From positions 62,001-126,000 of the forward strand of contig NZ_FOFB01000010.1 of assembly GCF_900110645.1 (NCBI RefSeq): a stretch of 64,000 nt of DNA, written 5' to 3'. This DNA comes from Neolewinella agarilytica. GTDB lineage: Bacteria; Bacteroidota; Bacteroidia; Chitinophagales; Saprospiraceae. How positions within the stretch are numbered: the stretch's first letter is position 1; each line of letters begins with the position of its first letter. The notes beneath the pieces were generated by a model. The model saw only the letters and a list, made by a program, of their open reading frames with translations, was not told the DNA's origin and searched no databases. Both the position numbers and the translations under genes were made by a program. Below, piece after piece: positions 9,087 through 17,850 of the stretch.

Positions 9087-11051
9087 ATGACTTACAGAAG
9101 ACACAATTCTCACACCGTTCGCAGCCAGGCTACCCAGATGGCCCGGGATCGCGTTCATCCGCCCCAACTGGAGAACAGCGACGAACAACGTTTCCGCCAT
9201 TGCGCGGCGACGACGGCCACCCATGGCCTTGACAAAGAAGGCTTACCGAGCTACCTCGCCTCCTTCACTAAGGGGCTCCCGCACCATCCGGATACCGGAT
9301 TGATCGACAATCCCGACCACTATCAACTCTTCGTTCGCGCCATTGACAGTGGTGATTTCCGGGATTTTCGGGATACACCCCTCGGCCACGACGGCAACTG
9401 CAATGGTTCCACCACCACGCCACCGGCGTGGCTTTCAGCCAAAGCCCAGGGCATTCCTGACCTGAACGTCCGGGCCTGGGAAAGCCAGAGCGCTGGCCTG
9501 GCCTTCGATCTGCAGGGCCCCGATGCGCAGGCGCTGACCATGCCTCCGGCACCTTCCGTGGGCAGTGATGAATTGACGGCAGAAATGGCGGAAATTTATG
9601 CTCAGGCTCTCCTTCGGGACGTACCCTTCCGCCATTTCTCCGCAGGGGTGATGGGGCTTGGCGTAACGAAGGACAAAGACGACATCTCCGCCACCAACTT
9701 CCTCGATATCGTTGAAGGGAAAAAGCCGAAAGTGGAAGAGATCAAGACGCTGACCGACGAAATGGCGGACTTACCCTGGTTCGCCGGCACCGGAGCCGTG
9801 ACCGACCCGCAGGTTGCTGCCCGGCGCAGGACTGCTCCAACTCCGGCGACGGCCTTCCGTGGCATCACCCGCGGAGACGACGTTGGCCCTTACCTCTCTC
9901 AGTTTTTGCTGGCCGGTGATGCCGGCTTCGACGGAGAGCGGACGCCCGCAGACGGACGCATCAGCTACGGCGCCATTGACATTGACCAGCGCATCCGGGT
10001 AGCGGAGCCCGGCAAGGATTACATGACCAGTTGGGAAGAATACCTTGACGTGCAAAATGCCGCAGACCTGCGAGGCCAGGAAGCCTACCAGGCGGCGCCT
10101 GCCCGCCGGTTCATCTACACCCCGCGCGACCTGGCCACCTACGTGCATTACGATGCACTATATGAGGCCTACCTGAACGCCTGCCTGTTGCTCCTGGGCA
10201 ACGGGACACCTTTCGATCCCGGCATCCCGTTTCAGACGGCAGACAACATCGACCACCAGCAGGGCTTTGCGCACTTTGGCGGACCTCACATTTTATCCCT
10301 GGTGACAGAAGTTGCCACGCGGGCACTGAAGGCCGTCCGGTTTCAGAAGTATAACGTCCACCGTCGCTGCCGCCCGGAAGTTATGGCCGCTCGTATCCAC
10401 AAAGTGGATGTGCTGCGGGACCAGGCACCGGAACTGATGAAAATGGCCGCTGACCTTAGCAATATCCTCGATGAGGTGAAGACTCACAACGCTGTCCAGA
10501 ACGGGAGTAAGCCGCCAGCGGAACAAGCTGACAGTCACTTGCTGCCCATGGCTTTCTGCGAAGGCTCCCCGATGCACCCGGCCTACGGGGCGGGTCATGC
10601 AACCGTAGCGGGGGCCTGCGTAACGATTTTGAAAGCGTTTTTCGACCACTGCGCGCCACTATCCCTGATTGACCCCAGTGATCCGGCCGCCAGCGAAGCC
10701 CAACAGATTATGGGTCTGGCGGAGGTTTTGCCCTTTCCGGGTTACCAGCTAAAATCGGCCAACCTGGCTTTTGTACCAACCAATAATGGTCAGAAACTCG
10801 ACGTGATCCCGGTGCTCAACAAAGACTGTAAGCTGGCCCAGTTAACGGTGGAGGGAGAGCTGAATAAACTGGCGTCCAACATCGCCATCGGCCGGAACTG
10901 GGCGGGAGTCCATTACTTCACCGACTACTACGAATCGCTGCTGATGGGAGAAGCCATCGCCATCGCCATTCTGGAAGAACAGAAGCTGACCTTCGGAGAG
11001 AATTTTTCCATGACGCTGCCAAAATTCGACGGAAGCACGATCCGAATTTAA
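9087..11051 (+). CDS. Vanadium-dependent haloperoxidase, bromoperoxidase type
   Basis: A 654-residue protein of the PAP2/haloperoxidase superfamily; the expected reaction is oxidation of bromide or chloride by H2O2 to hypohalous acid. The vanadate site can be traced: K421 and R429 in FQKYNVHRRCRPE (spacing of 8 as in algal bromoperoxidases), G503-H504 in AYGAGHATVAGA, and R603 and H609 in GRNWAGVHYFTDYY. Before H504 the usual P-S-G-H is A-G-H, so the conserved serine is an alanine here. Length and motif order match the long algal/cyanobacterial enzymes. No clear signal peptide is visible at the chosen start. Phosphatase activity is the main alternative. It stands alone between the glycan island and a two-component operon. 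Confidence 0.8.
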   Translation: MTYRRHNSHTVRSQATQMARDRVHPPQLENSDEQRFRHCAATTATHGLDKEGLPSYLASFTKGLPHHPDTGLIDNPDHYQLFVRAIDSGDFRDFRDTPLGHDGNCNGSTTTPPAWLSAKAQGIPDLNVRAWESQSAGLAFDLQGPDAQALTMPPAPSVGSDELTAEMAEIYAQALLRDVPFRHFSAGVMGLGVTKDKDDISATNFLDIVEGKKPKVEEIKTLTDEMADLPWFAGTGAVTDPQVAARRRTAPTPATAFRGITRGDDVGPYLSQFLLAGDAGFDGERTPADGRISYGAIDIDQRIRVAEPGKDYMTSWEEYLDVQNAADLRGQEAYQAAPARRFIYTPRDLATYVHYDALYEAYLNACLLLLGNGTPFDPGIPFQTADNIDHQQGFAHFGGPHILSLVTEVATRALKAVRFQKYNVHRRCRPEVMAARIHKVDVLRDQAPELMKMAADLSNILDEVKTHNAVQNGSKPPAEQADSHLLPMAFCEGSPMHPAYGAGHATVAGACVTILKAFFDHCAPLSLIDPSDPAASEAQQIMGLAEVLPFPGYQLKSANLAFVPTNNGQKLDVIPVLNKDCKLAQLTVEGELNKLASNIAIGRNWAGVHYFTDYYESLLMGEAIAIAILEEQKLTFGENFSMTLPKFDGSTIRI

Positions 11052-11120
11052 TGGCATTCCCCTTTCCGCTTTGACGGATACGAGCGCAGTTACCCCAGGG
11101 TAGCTGCGCTTTTGTTTGCT

Positions 11121-11861
11121 TCAGCCTACGATCCACCGCTTTACCGCCTCCCGCTGCAATTTTCCGACGGGTAGAATTTTGCCACTCCGCATAGCGAGTT
11201 GGTTGCCTTCGAGGTAATCGACCAGGGCTTTATTGACAATGTAGCTTTTGTGAATCTTCTGAAAAGTCGGGGGTAATTCCGACTGGAAGCTGCTGAGGGT
11301 TCGGGCGGTGAGCAGGAAGTCTTCTTCGCTGGTCCATAGCTTGACGTAGTTGCCGTAGCTTTCGAGGTAGTGGAGGTCTTTGAAGTCGAGGCGGCGATAT
11401 TGGCGATCGACTTTAACGAAGAGGTGGTCCGTTATTTCAGCAGAGGCTCCACTGCTTTTTCTACCTTCCTTTGCACCTGCGTCCGCGCCCTGCTCTAATT
11501 CCTGCCGGACTTTGTTGACCGCCCGCAAAAACCGGGAAAAGCGAAAGGGCTTGAGCAGATAGTCGCTCACCTGCAATTCGAAGCTCTCGAGGGCGTATTC
11601 ACCGTAGGCTGAAGTGATGATGACTTTGGGCCGGCGGTCCAATGTTCGTAGAAAGTCCAGCCCCTTGAGCTTAGGCATATTGATGTCCAGAAAAATGAGA
11701 TCAACGGCGTGCTCCGCCAGGAAGCCATAGGCCTCCGTAGCCCGGTGGCAGTGCCCGGCGACCTCGAGAAAATCGAGGTCCTGCGCGTAGGTTTCAATGA
11801 CCTGATGGGCCAGTGGTTCGTCGTCAATAACGAGGGCAGAGATGTTTTTAATGGAGGGCAA
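11121..11861 (-). CDS. LytTR-family response regulator
   Basis: A 246-residue response regulator. The receiver domain (1-120) has D13, D14, phospho-acceptor D59 in LIFLDINMP, T83 and K104 (LLKPF), all canonical. The C-terminal LytTR domain starts near residue 140 (DHLFVKVDRQYRRLDFKDLHYLESYGNYVKL) and binds DNA with a ten-strand fold. It is last in the operon kinase (14757-13114), phosphatase (13060-11888), regulator, with only 26 bp after the phosphatase stop. Its partner is the LytS-like kinase. Positions 11470-11490 contain a copy of the dispersed GCACCTGCG element inside the linker between domains. Confidence 0.9.
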   Translation of the reverse strand: MPSIKNISALVIDDEPLAHQVIETYAQDLDFLEVAGHCHRATEAYGFLAEHAVDLIFLDINMPKLKGLDFLRTLDRRPKVIITSAYGEYALESFELQVSDYLLKPFRFSRFLRAVNKVRQELEQGADAGAKEGRKSSGASAEITDHLFVKVDRQYRRLDFKDLHYLESYGNYVKLWTSEEDFLLTARTLSSFQSELPPTFQKIHKSYIVNKALVDYLEGNQLAMRSGKILPVGKLQREAVKRWIVG

Positions 11862-11887
11862 ATCGATGTTTTTATTCCATGCTAAAT

Positions 11888-13060
11888 TTACTGCTTAAGG
11901 AGCTTTCGATCACCATCTTCCAGTAAGCGAAAGTAATCTTCCCCATCAATCAGCAAGGCTTCGGAACTTCCCTTAGGCCATCGTTTTTCATGATCGGAGG
12001 GATGTTTTACGTCAATAGCGATGACCTGACCGTTGAAATAAGTCCGGACTTTGGACTGTAAGGTATGGCCAACGACAACGTCCCTGGCCCCGAATTTTGC
12101 CAGTCCCCGGGCGACCTCCTCATCGGACAAATCTTCCTTGAAGTAGCCCCGATACCAGCAGGGTCCCCACCTGCCGGAAAGTAATGCCCGGTAATCCTCT
12201 TCATCAGCCTTGGGGAAATAAGCCCGGCGATAATTATCCCGTAAGACAGTATTCATGGTCTCCAGGTCAAGGTCCGTATCCGTCAGATCAGGAGAAATGC
12301 CTCCGTGAACAAACAGGTGGCCGTTGATGACTTCGATTGCGTTTTTACTTTGCATCCAGCGGCCGATGAGCGAATTGGGGCCACACAGTTCGTACTGTTG
12401 CCGGTCAAGAAAGGAAGCAACGCGAAAGTATTTGTGCGCTGCGCTACCGAAGTCGCCGTGCATATTCTTCAGCTCATGGTTACCGATGATGAAGTGTAAA
12501 TGTCCACCGGAGTCCTTAGCCTGGCCATCGAGCCGATACATCAGCCATAGCAACTGGGTGACGTAGGCGCCACGATCAACGAAGTCGCCCACCAGCACCA
12601 GGTGCCCTTTTCCGAAGGTCCAGTTAAGATCCTGATCCACCACGCCATGGACAATGAGAAAATTGCGGAAGGCCCGGTAATTACCTTCAATGTCTGAGAT
12701 TGCGAAGATGGGTTCGCCGTCGTTATAAGTGGCGGCTGGGGTAGCAAAATCCGTCTGAAGGGTCACTTCAAAGCTACTGGAATCGTAGGGGTAATAACAA
12801 GGCACAGTCGCCCCCGCTCCGCTGCTTTCCTGCTGCACCGAAAAGCCATCATCCCGGTTTCCCTGCACGTAGTGAACGGTAAGTGTTGAGTCGTTTTCGT
12901 AGAAAACGTAAGGGCCATCGTCATGCCAGTTGCCGGCGTTGTCCTGATCGCCATAATTCAGGGTCGCCCCAATGGAAAGCCCGAAGAGGATAAGAGCCGG
13001 AATGAGCACAAGAAGGGTCAGCCCCAGATGCTTGAGGTATTGGATAATTGTTCTTTTCAT
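11888..13060 (-). CDS. Calcineurin-like metallophosphatase, membrane-anchored
   Basis: I start at 13060 (MKRTIIQYLKHLGLTLLVLI) because the hydrophobic anchor then lies directly after the first basic residues; a frame starting at 13090 adds ten unlikely residues. About 390 residues. The metallophosphatase motifs are in order: FAISDIEGNY (D..G), LVLVGDFVDRG, IIGNHELKNMHG, and VVGHTLQSK near the end. This pattern resembles Shewanella-like protein phosphatases. The N-terminal segment suggests an anchor with the catalytic domain outside the cytoplasm. It lies between a LytS kinase (53 bp) and its LytTR regulator (26 bp), so it is probably co-transcribed with them. The substrate is unknown. Confidence 0.8.
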   Translation of the reverse strand: MKRTIIQYLKHLGLTLLVLIPALILFGLSIGATLNYGDQDNAGNWHDDGPYVFYENDSTLTVHYVQGNRDDGFSVQQESSGAGATVPCYYPYDSSSFEVTLQTDFATPAATYNDGEPIFAISDIEGNYRAFRNFLIVHGVVDQDLNWTFGKGHLVLVGDFVDRGAYVTQLLWLMYRLDGQAKDSGGHLHFIIGNHELKNMHGDFGSAAHKYFRVASFLDRQQYELCGPNSLIGRWMQSKNAIEVINGHLFVHGGISPDLTDTDLDLETMNTVLRDNYRRAYFPKADEEDYRALLSGRWGPCWYRGYFKEDLSDEEVARGLAKFGARDVVVGHTLQSKVRTYFNGQVIAIDVKHPSDHEKRWPKGSSEALLIDGEDYFRLLEDGDRKLLKQ

Positions 13061-13113
13061 GGGGAGGCAGCAGATATTGGGGTGGAACACCAGGGTATTA
13101 GCGGGAAGGTTTT

Positions 13114-14757
13114 CTACAAGAGCTGCTCATCCAAATCATAACGCACTTCATAGACATCCTCTTCAGGCGCAGGTGCTGTCAATGGCATCGCTTCCCAGAG
13201 GGTAAGCTCCACACGATAATCGACGGCCGTTTCCCGAATACTAAGCTCGTGCAGGTCGGGGTAGAGAAGTTCCAGGCGGCGGGTCATATTTTCGAGGCCA
13301 ATGCCGGGTTTCTGGTGATCGTCTTCCTCCCTTTCTTCGCGGGAATTATGGCAAATGAAAGTGATCTCCCCACCTCGCTCGATGAGTTCTATCTGGAGAA
13401 AACAGTCTTCTACTGCCGGCTCGATACCATGCTTGAAGGCGTTCTCCACGAGAATGATAAACAGTAGCGGAGGCACTTCCAGCTCCGGGTTTTCCACGTC
13501 GATGACGAAGTCGATGTCAGCTTCCTGATAAAGGCGGATGCGCTGAAGATCGAGGTAATCTTCCAGGTATTTGACCTCTTCCTGCAGCTCTACCCTTTCT
13601 TCCTTAGCGCGGTAAATAACGTAACGCATCAGCTCGGAGAGCTGGAGGACGGTCTCCGGGGTGGCGGGGTCTTGTTTCAGGCTGAGAGAATAAAGGTTAT
13701 TGAGGGTATTGAAAAAGAAATGCGGGTTAACCTGCTGCTTGAGGAGGCTAAGTTCGGTATCGGTTTTTTCCTTTTCAAGGAGGGCGATGGTCTTTGTTTT
13801 ACGGACCCACTCCAGAAAAAGGATAATTGGAATGGAGAGCGCGGTGAAGCCTACATTCACTGCATAGCTAGCCTCCCCGATCACGCTCATGTGAAAGCCG
13901 GCCGGGTGTACCCACCAGTGCCGGACGGCCGGAAACAGCAGTGCATAGAACGAATGAACAGGGGTAAACAGAAGCACCAAAGCCCCCATTCCCAAGCCAT
14001 AAAAGAGGAGCCCGCGCTTAGCTAATAACCGCCGATAGACGAATTCGTAATGCACATAAAAAAGCAGCAAATAGGGCGCGTATACCAGTAAAGTCTGGAA
14101 TACTCCCGTGAAGAAGAGACCTACTGCCAGTGGCTCGCTCAGGCCGGTTGTGCTTTCTTGAAAACCATCACTGCCTGCGACACCGAGCATGGAGGCGATA
14201 ATGGCGAAGAGGCCGATAATTTTAGGTACGCTAAGACGACCGAAAAAGCGCTTAAAATTGGGCATCCAGGGGTTTTCGAGCACAACGTGGAGCAGAGTGG
14301 CCATAGCGAATAAGAAAGCTCCCATGATGGAGATGGTCTCCCTGTTGTTGGAGCTGTCCTCCTCAAATATAGGTCCGGAAATGAGGAAGTCGTTGATGGC
14401 CAGTTCGAGCCCGGTCAGCAGTAGCGGGTAGCCGGCAAATAGCGCCAGCCAGAGGGCCCGGTAGCCCCATTTGTTCAGGCTGTCCCGCAGCTTATCCCGC
14501 ATAGTTACAAACCATAAGGTAGGTGCGTACACGAGGCTAAAACCAGCCACGACGCTCAGATAAGCCCCGCCGGAGATGATGTTCCCTTCCGATACACAAA
14601 TCAGGGAGACAAAGAGAATGATGCAAAAGAAGATCCAGCTCTGTCCTTTAAGGAAAAAGTCCTGAAGTTGGGGGTATTTGTTAATGGCTAGTAGCATGGT
14701 ATATCCTTTTCCGGAACCGAGGTAACTAAAGGTATCCCGATTCATGCCACAAATCAA
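13114..14757 (-). CDS. LytS-like sensor histidine kinase
   Basis: A 547-residue kinase of the His_kinase (PF06580) type. About eight hydrophobic segments fill residues 30-330. Then come a short coiled coil, the phospho-acceptor motif QQVNPHFFFNTLNNLYSL with H346, and an ATPase domain with LFIILVENAFKHGIEPA (N box) and KPGIGLENMTRRLELLYP (G box). It pairs with the LytTR regulator at 11121. Starts at Met5 or Met21 are possible; Met21 lies just before the first membrane segment. The C-terminus extends past the usual end by an acidic tail. The signal sensed is unknown. Confidence 0.88.
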   Translation of the reverse strand: MICGMNRDTFSYLGSGKGYTMLLAINKYPQLQDFFLKGQSWIFFCIILFVSLICVSEGNIISGGAYLSVVAGFSLVYAPTLWFVTMRDKLRDSLNKWGYRALWLALFAGYPLLLTGLELAINDFLISGPIFEEDSSNNRETISIMGAFLFAMATLLHVVLENPWMPNFKRFFGRLSVPKIIGLFAIIASMLGVAGSDGFQESTTGLSEPLAVGLFFTGVFQTLLVYAPYLLLFYVHYEFVYRRLLAKRGLLFYGLGMGALVLLFTPVHSFYALLFPAVRHWWVHPAGFHMSVIGEASYAVNVGFTALSIPIILFLEWVRKTKTIALLEKEKTDTELSLLKQQVNPHFFFNTLNNLYSLSLKQDPATPETVLQLSELMRYVIYRAKEERVELQEEVKYLEDYLDLQRIRLYQEADIDFVIDVENPELEVPPLLFIILVENAFKHGIEPAVEDCFLQIELIERGGEITFICHNSREEREEDDHQKPGIGLENMTRRLELLYPDLHELSIRETAVDYRVELTLWEAMPLTAPAPEEDVYEVRYDLDEQLL

Positions 14758-14897
14758 GGTATAAGCAGTGCTTTGGCAAAAAAACCATGATGAACGTCCG
14801 GGTAGTCATGATGAACGCAACCGTCATCAGCTTACTGTTCGCCACTGGGGGCTTCACCCCGCTATCCGCTCTTCAGAGCATGAAAGAGTTTGACGAA

Positions 14898-15012
14898 TGA
14901 ACCCGTTTAAACTTTTCGTTCGCGACCTTATCCGAGCCCTGATTTCCCCTGGTTTCGGAGCGGCCAGCTCAGAGCACGAAGTACTGCGCAGCAAAAAATT
15001 TAAACGGGTTCA
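14898..15012. repeat. 115-bp element with perfect 14-bp terminal inverted repeats
   Basis: TGAACCCGTTTAAA at 14898-14911 is repeated inverted as TTTAAACGGGTTCA at 14999-15012. The interior has no reading frame. It fills most of the gap between two minus-strand genes. Its design (short terminal repeats, no coding) resembles a small non-autonomous mobile element; a structured 5' leader for the kinase operon is an alternative. Confidence 0.55.
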
Positions 15013-15048
15013 ATGAGAGAACTCCAGGAATACAGACTAAAATCCATA

Positions 15049-16752
15049 CTAATGAACCAGCAGCCGTCGCTGGTAGCGACGGTCGCTACTGTCCACCAGC
15101 AGCCAGTATACCCCCACGGCCAGTTTAGCGGGCAATTGAATCAGCGGTGAGCTGTCCAGCGAAACCTGTCCCGTCAGCAGTTCCTGCCCCGTTGACGACA
15201 GCAGGCGATAGTCCGCTCTTTCCCCCATCTCGGCATCCGGCAGTTGAATGCCCACCCTGTCGCCGGCCTTTACCGGGTTTGGGAAAGCCAGTATATCCTG
15301 TACTACCCGTTGCTCTACATCGCTTTCCGGATAAATGAATCGAAAAAATGCCTGCTCGGCGGGCGTAAGCGGCCCGAAATTCACGGCCCCACCATTGTTG
15401 TATACATCAATGAAGCCCGGCTCCTCCGGAAACTTAAGCTCCGCACGGGCGTGCTCGCCGAAGGAAAGCACGCTACCCTCCTCCAGGTAAATATGGGCGA
15501 CCTGCTCTTCTGGTCGGTTGAGAATACGGAAGGTACTACCAATGTTGAACGATGATCCGGCACCAACGATAATTTTACTCTCCGGTTCAACAGCCAGCAT
15601 TCCCTGCCCGGAGCTGCCGTAATGCAAATCACTGTCAGGACGAAGAATAATGCCCGCTTTCCGGTCGAGATAAATGCAGCCCTCGGGGCCATCAAAGTGA
15701 AGGCTGTCGCTGCCAAACTCAAAGAAGGTACTTACCGGTGCAGGACGTTCGACAATGAAAGAAAAGCAAGAGGCGAAGTAATACTCCGGATAAGAAAGCG
15801 TCAGTTGATGCCGCAGGTTATCAGTTCCCGTTACCGGAGCTCCCCGGAGCCCTGTGAACGGAGGGAACTGCAGGCTAAGCTCCCGATCCTGACGGATGAA
15901 CATTTTCACCACCGTATCGGGGTTTCCCTCAATACCCACGTCCGTATACCGGATGGCCGTCGGGCCCGGTAGCCGGTCGTTGTACTGAGGCAGGAAATAG
16001 GACGCCAGAAAACCAGGTTCTTCTGAAGGAACAGTCGTCACAATATTCCAAAGATCATCAATGTACACGCTATCTCTGAGTGAGGAAAGGGGAAAGGTGA
16101 TGTCCGTCACTTCTTCGGATAAAAGATATTCTTCGTTATACATCGAGAAGCCGTAGGTAGACAACCATGGCATATCGCCTTCCCGCTGCATGCAAAGGCT
16201 AAGCCCAAGTTCCGTGACCCACTGAGATTCAAAATTTTCCGTAAAAAAGCATCTGTCTACGGCCTCCTCCACATAAGTATCCGGCAGGTCAAAGGTAAAT
16301 GACCGGGCGATCGTATCTCCGGAATTAGCAACGGCTGCATATCTAAGTATGCGATGGCTACAGAGAGAATCCGGGTTCAGCCCTAAGGCTTCGCTCCAGA
16401 GGTCCAGTTCCAGATAATAGTCCGCACTGGGCCGGATAGGCTGTGCTACGGGATCCGTAAACAGTACCCGAATGAAGAGTTTGCGGTTAAAGTCAAAATC
16501 TTCCAGCTCCAGCCGGTACCGTGAAGGTCGTCCTTCTTCATAACTGAATACCGGACACCAGCTACTGTCAACGACACCATCATAAGTATTATCCAGGGTA
16601 ATAAAAAACGCATAGCTTCGGGGATAGAACCCGGTTTGGGAGGAGTCATAAGGGCAAACGCCTTCGTAAAAATCCTCTTGAAAGAAAACGTCACCTTGTC
16701 CATACAGAGTCGTACAACACAGGCCAAACAGGAAAAGGAGTCGTAGCATCAT
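15049..16752 (-). CDS. Secreted protein of unknown function with T9SS sorting domain
   Basis: A 567-residue protein starting with a signal peptide (MMLRLLFLFGLCCTTLYGQ). The last 80 residues are a type A T9SS sorting domain: ILAFPNPVKAGDRVGIQLP, then DYRLLSSTGQELLTGQVSL, then KLAVGVYWLLVDSSDRRYQR and a basic end. The body contains lamin-like or pectin-lyase-like repeats around residues 370-450 (GCIYLDRKAGIILRPDS, AGSSFNIGSTFRI) that recur in other cargo proteins of this phylum; no enzyme motif was seen. It is expected on the cell surface or in the medium. Confidence 0.75.
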   Translation of the reverse strand: MMLRLLFLFGLCCTTLYGQGDVFFQEDFYEGVCPYDSSQTGFYPRSYAFFITLDNTYDGVVDSSWCPVFSYEEGRPSRYRLELEDFDFNRKLFIRVLFTDPVAQPIRPSADYYLELDLWSEALGLNPDSLCSHRILRYAAVANSGDTIARSFTFDLPDTYVEEAVDRCFFTENFESQWVTELGLSLCMQREGDMPWLSTYGFSMYNEEYLLSEEVTDITFPLSSLRDSVYIDDLWNIVTTVPSEEPGFLASYFLPQYNDRLPGPTAIRYTDVGIEGNPDTVVKMFIRQDRELSLQFPPFTGLRGAPVTGTDNLRHQLTLSYPEYYFASCFSFIVERPAPVSTFFEFGSDSLHFDGPEGCIYLDRKAGIILRPDSDLHYGSSGQGMLAVEPESKIIVGAGSSFNIGSTFRILNRPEEQVAHIYLEEGSVLSFGEHARAELKFPEEPGFIDVYNNGGAVNFGPLTPAEQAFFRFIYPESDVEQRVVQDILAFPNPVKAGDRVGIQLPDAEMGERADYRLLSSTGQELLTGQVSLDSSPLIQLPAKLAVGVYWLLVDSSDRRYQRRLLVH

Positions 16753-16850
16753 TTTCAGGGTTTATCGTTGGGTACTTACTTTAAGATAAACCGACAAAAG
16801 GTTTTCACCAAAGCTGGTTCTTCGCCTGGTCCGACAGATGACCTAATCTC

Positions 16851-17690
16851 TTAGAAAGAGGCAATGATCAGAGTGTCTTGTACGGGATCAAACTGCAGAA
16901 TAGTATCCCGAAAAATCAAGGTATCGGCAATTCGGGGCAGAGGATCATTTTCATCGTAAAAGATCGCCATCATTTCAAGGGTAAATGGCCGGTCAGCGGG
17001 AACGCACGTAGAGGTCTCATAGTGGTCTTCCGTAAAGAATGCTCCTGTCCTGAGATTGAAGAAAGGCAAATTATAGCCATCATCTTTTACCATAAACTGG
17101 CCCACCACCTTATGCGAACCGGAGGGAGGGTCAGAAAGCTCAATGCGCATGGCCATCGCTTCTGAATTAGTGTGTGCATTTACGTTGCGCATCACTAATG
17201 GTGGATCGGTCTGACTAAAATCCAACGACCGCCCACCATAGTAAATATAGCGGTTTTGGACATCAATACCGGCATAGAAACAATCACGCAAATCTATTGA
17301 GGTATCCCGGTCAGCAAACTCGGGAGGTAGCAGGTCAACGGAGGAGAAGTTGTAAAAGTCTTCTTTCGCCGCGATGATTTCTGCGGCAAACATCCCTCTG
17401 GTATCCGTATTTTCTGAAAAGTGGCCAATTTCGAGCCGGTAGCTTCCATCCGATCGAACGACGGCGGTGTCCCGCAAGAGGGTGTTGAAATTCAGGTTTC
17501 TTCCGTTCTGTGCCCAGACGATCCAACCGGTCAACGGTTCACCAGTGGTGGCTTCCCGGATGTCGCCGGTCAGAATTAGGTCTACGGGTAAAACGTCCAT
17601 CATCATATCCTCATCGCTGGCGTTGGGGTCGCAGCTAAAGAGAAGAAGGAAAATTAGCGGAAAGAAAAAACTGTCAGGTATATTTTTCAT
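16851..17690 (-). CDS. Outer-membrane or periplasmic lipoprotein, unknown function
   Basis: A 279-residue protein with a lipoprotein signal ending in the lipobox LLLFSC (C20). Residues 35-110 resemble a carboxypeptidase-regulatory-like beta-sandwich (LILTGDIREATTGEPLTGW). The rest is predicted beta-rich with no recognised motif. It follows the T9SS gene region on the same strand, about 100 bp away, and may be co-expressed with it. No functional claim can be made. Confidence 0.65.
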   Translation of the reverse strand: MKNIPDSFFFPLIFLLLFSCDPNASDEDMMMDVLPVDLILTGDIREATTGEPLTGWIVWAQNGRNLNFNTLLRDTAVVRSDGSYRLEIGHFSENTDTRGMFAAEIIAAKEDFYNFSSVDLLPPEFADRDTSIDLRDCFYAGIDVQNRYIYYGGRSLDFSQTDPPLVMRNVNAHTNSEAMAMRIELSDPPSGSHKVVGQFMVKDDGYNLPFFNLRTGAFFTEDHYETSTCVPADRPFTLEMMAIFYDENDPLPRIADTLIFRDTILQFDPVQDTLIIASF

Positions 17691-17791
17691 GTCGGTGTTT
17701 ATAGGTCAGATGCAATTTAAGGTATCAGTACACAAATAATGTCCTTTGTTTTTTTGGGGATACCATGTGAGGACAGAACGGTCAGAAACAT

Positions 17792-17828
17792 AGAACGGCC
17801 CGCCCAAAAGAAATGGACGGACCGTTCT
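17792..17828 (-). terminator. Hairpin after the E2 gene
   Basis: A 14-bp stem, perfect on the minus strand if G-U pairs are counted (AGAACGGTCCGTCC against GGGCGGGCCGTTCT), 22 bp after the stop codon at 17851. There is no strong T-run. Confidence 0.55.
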
Positions 17829-17850
17829 AAAGCCTTAATTCTGGCGGAGG

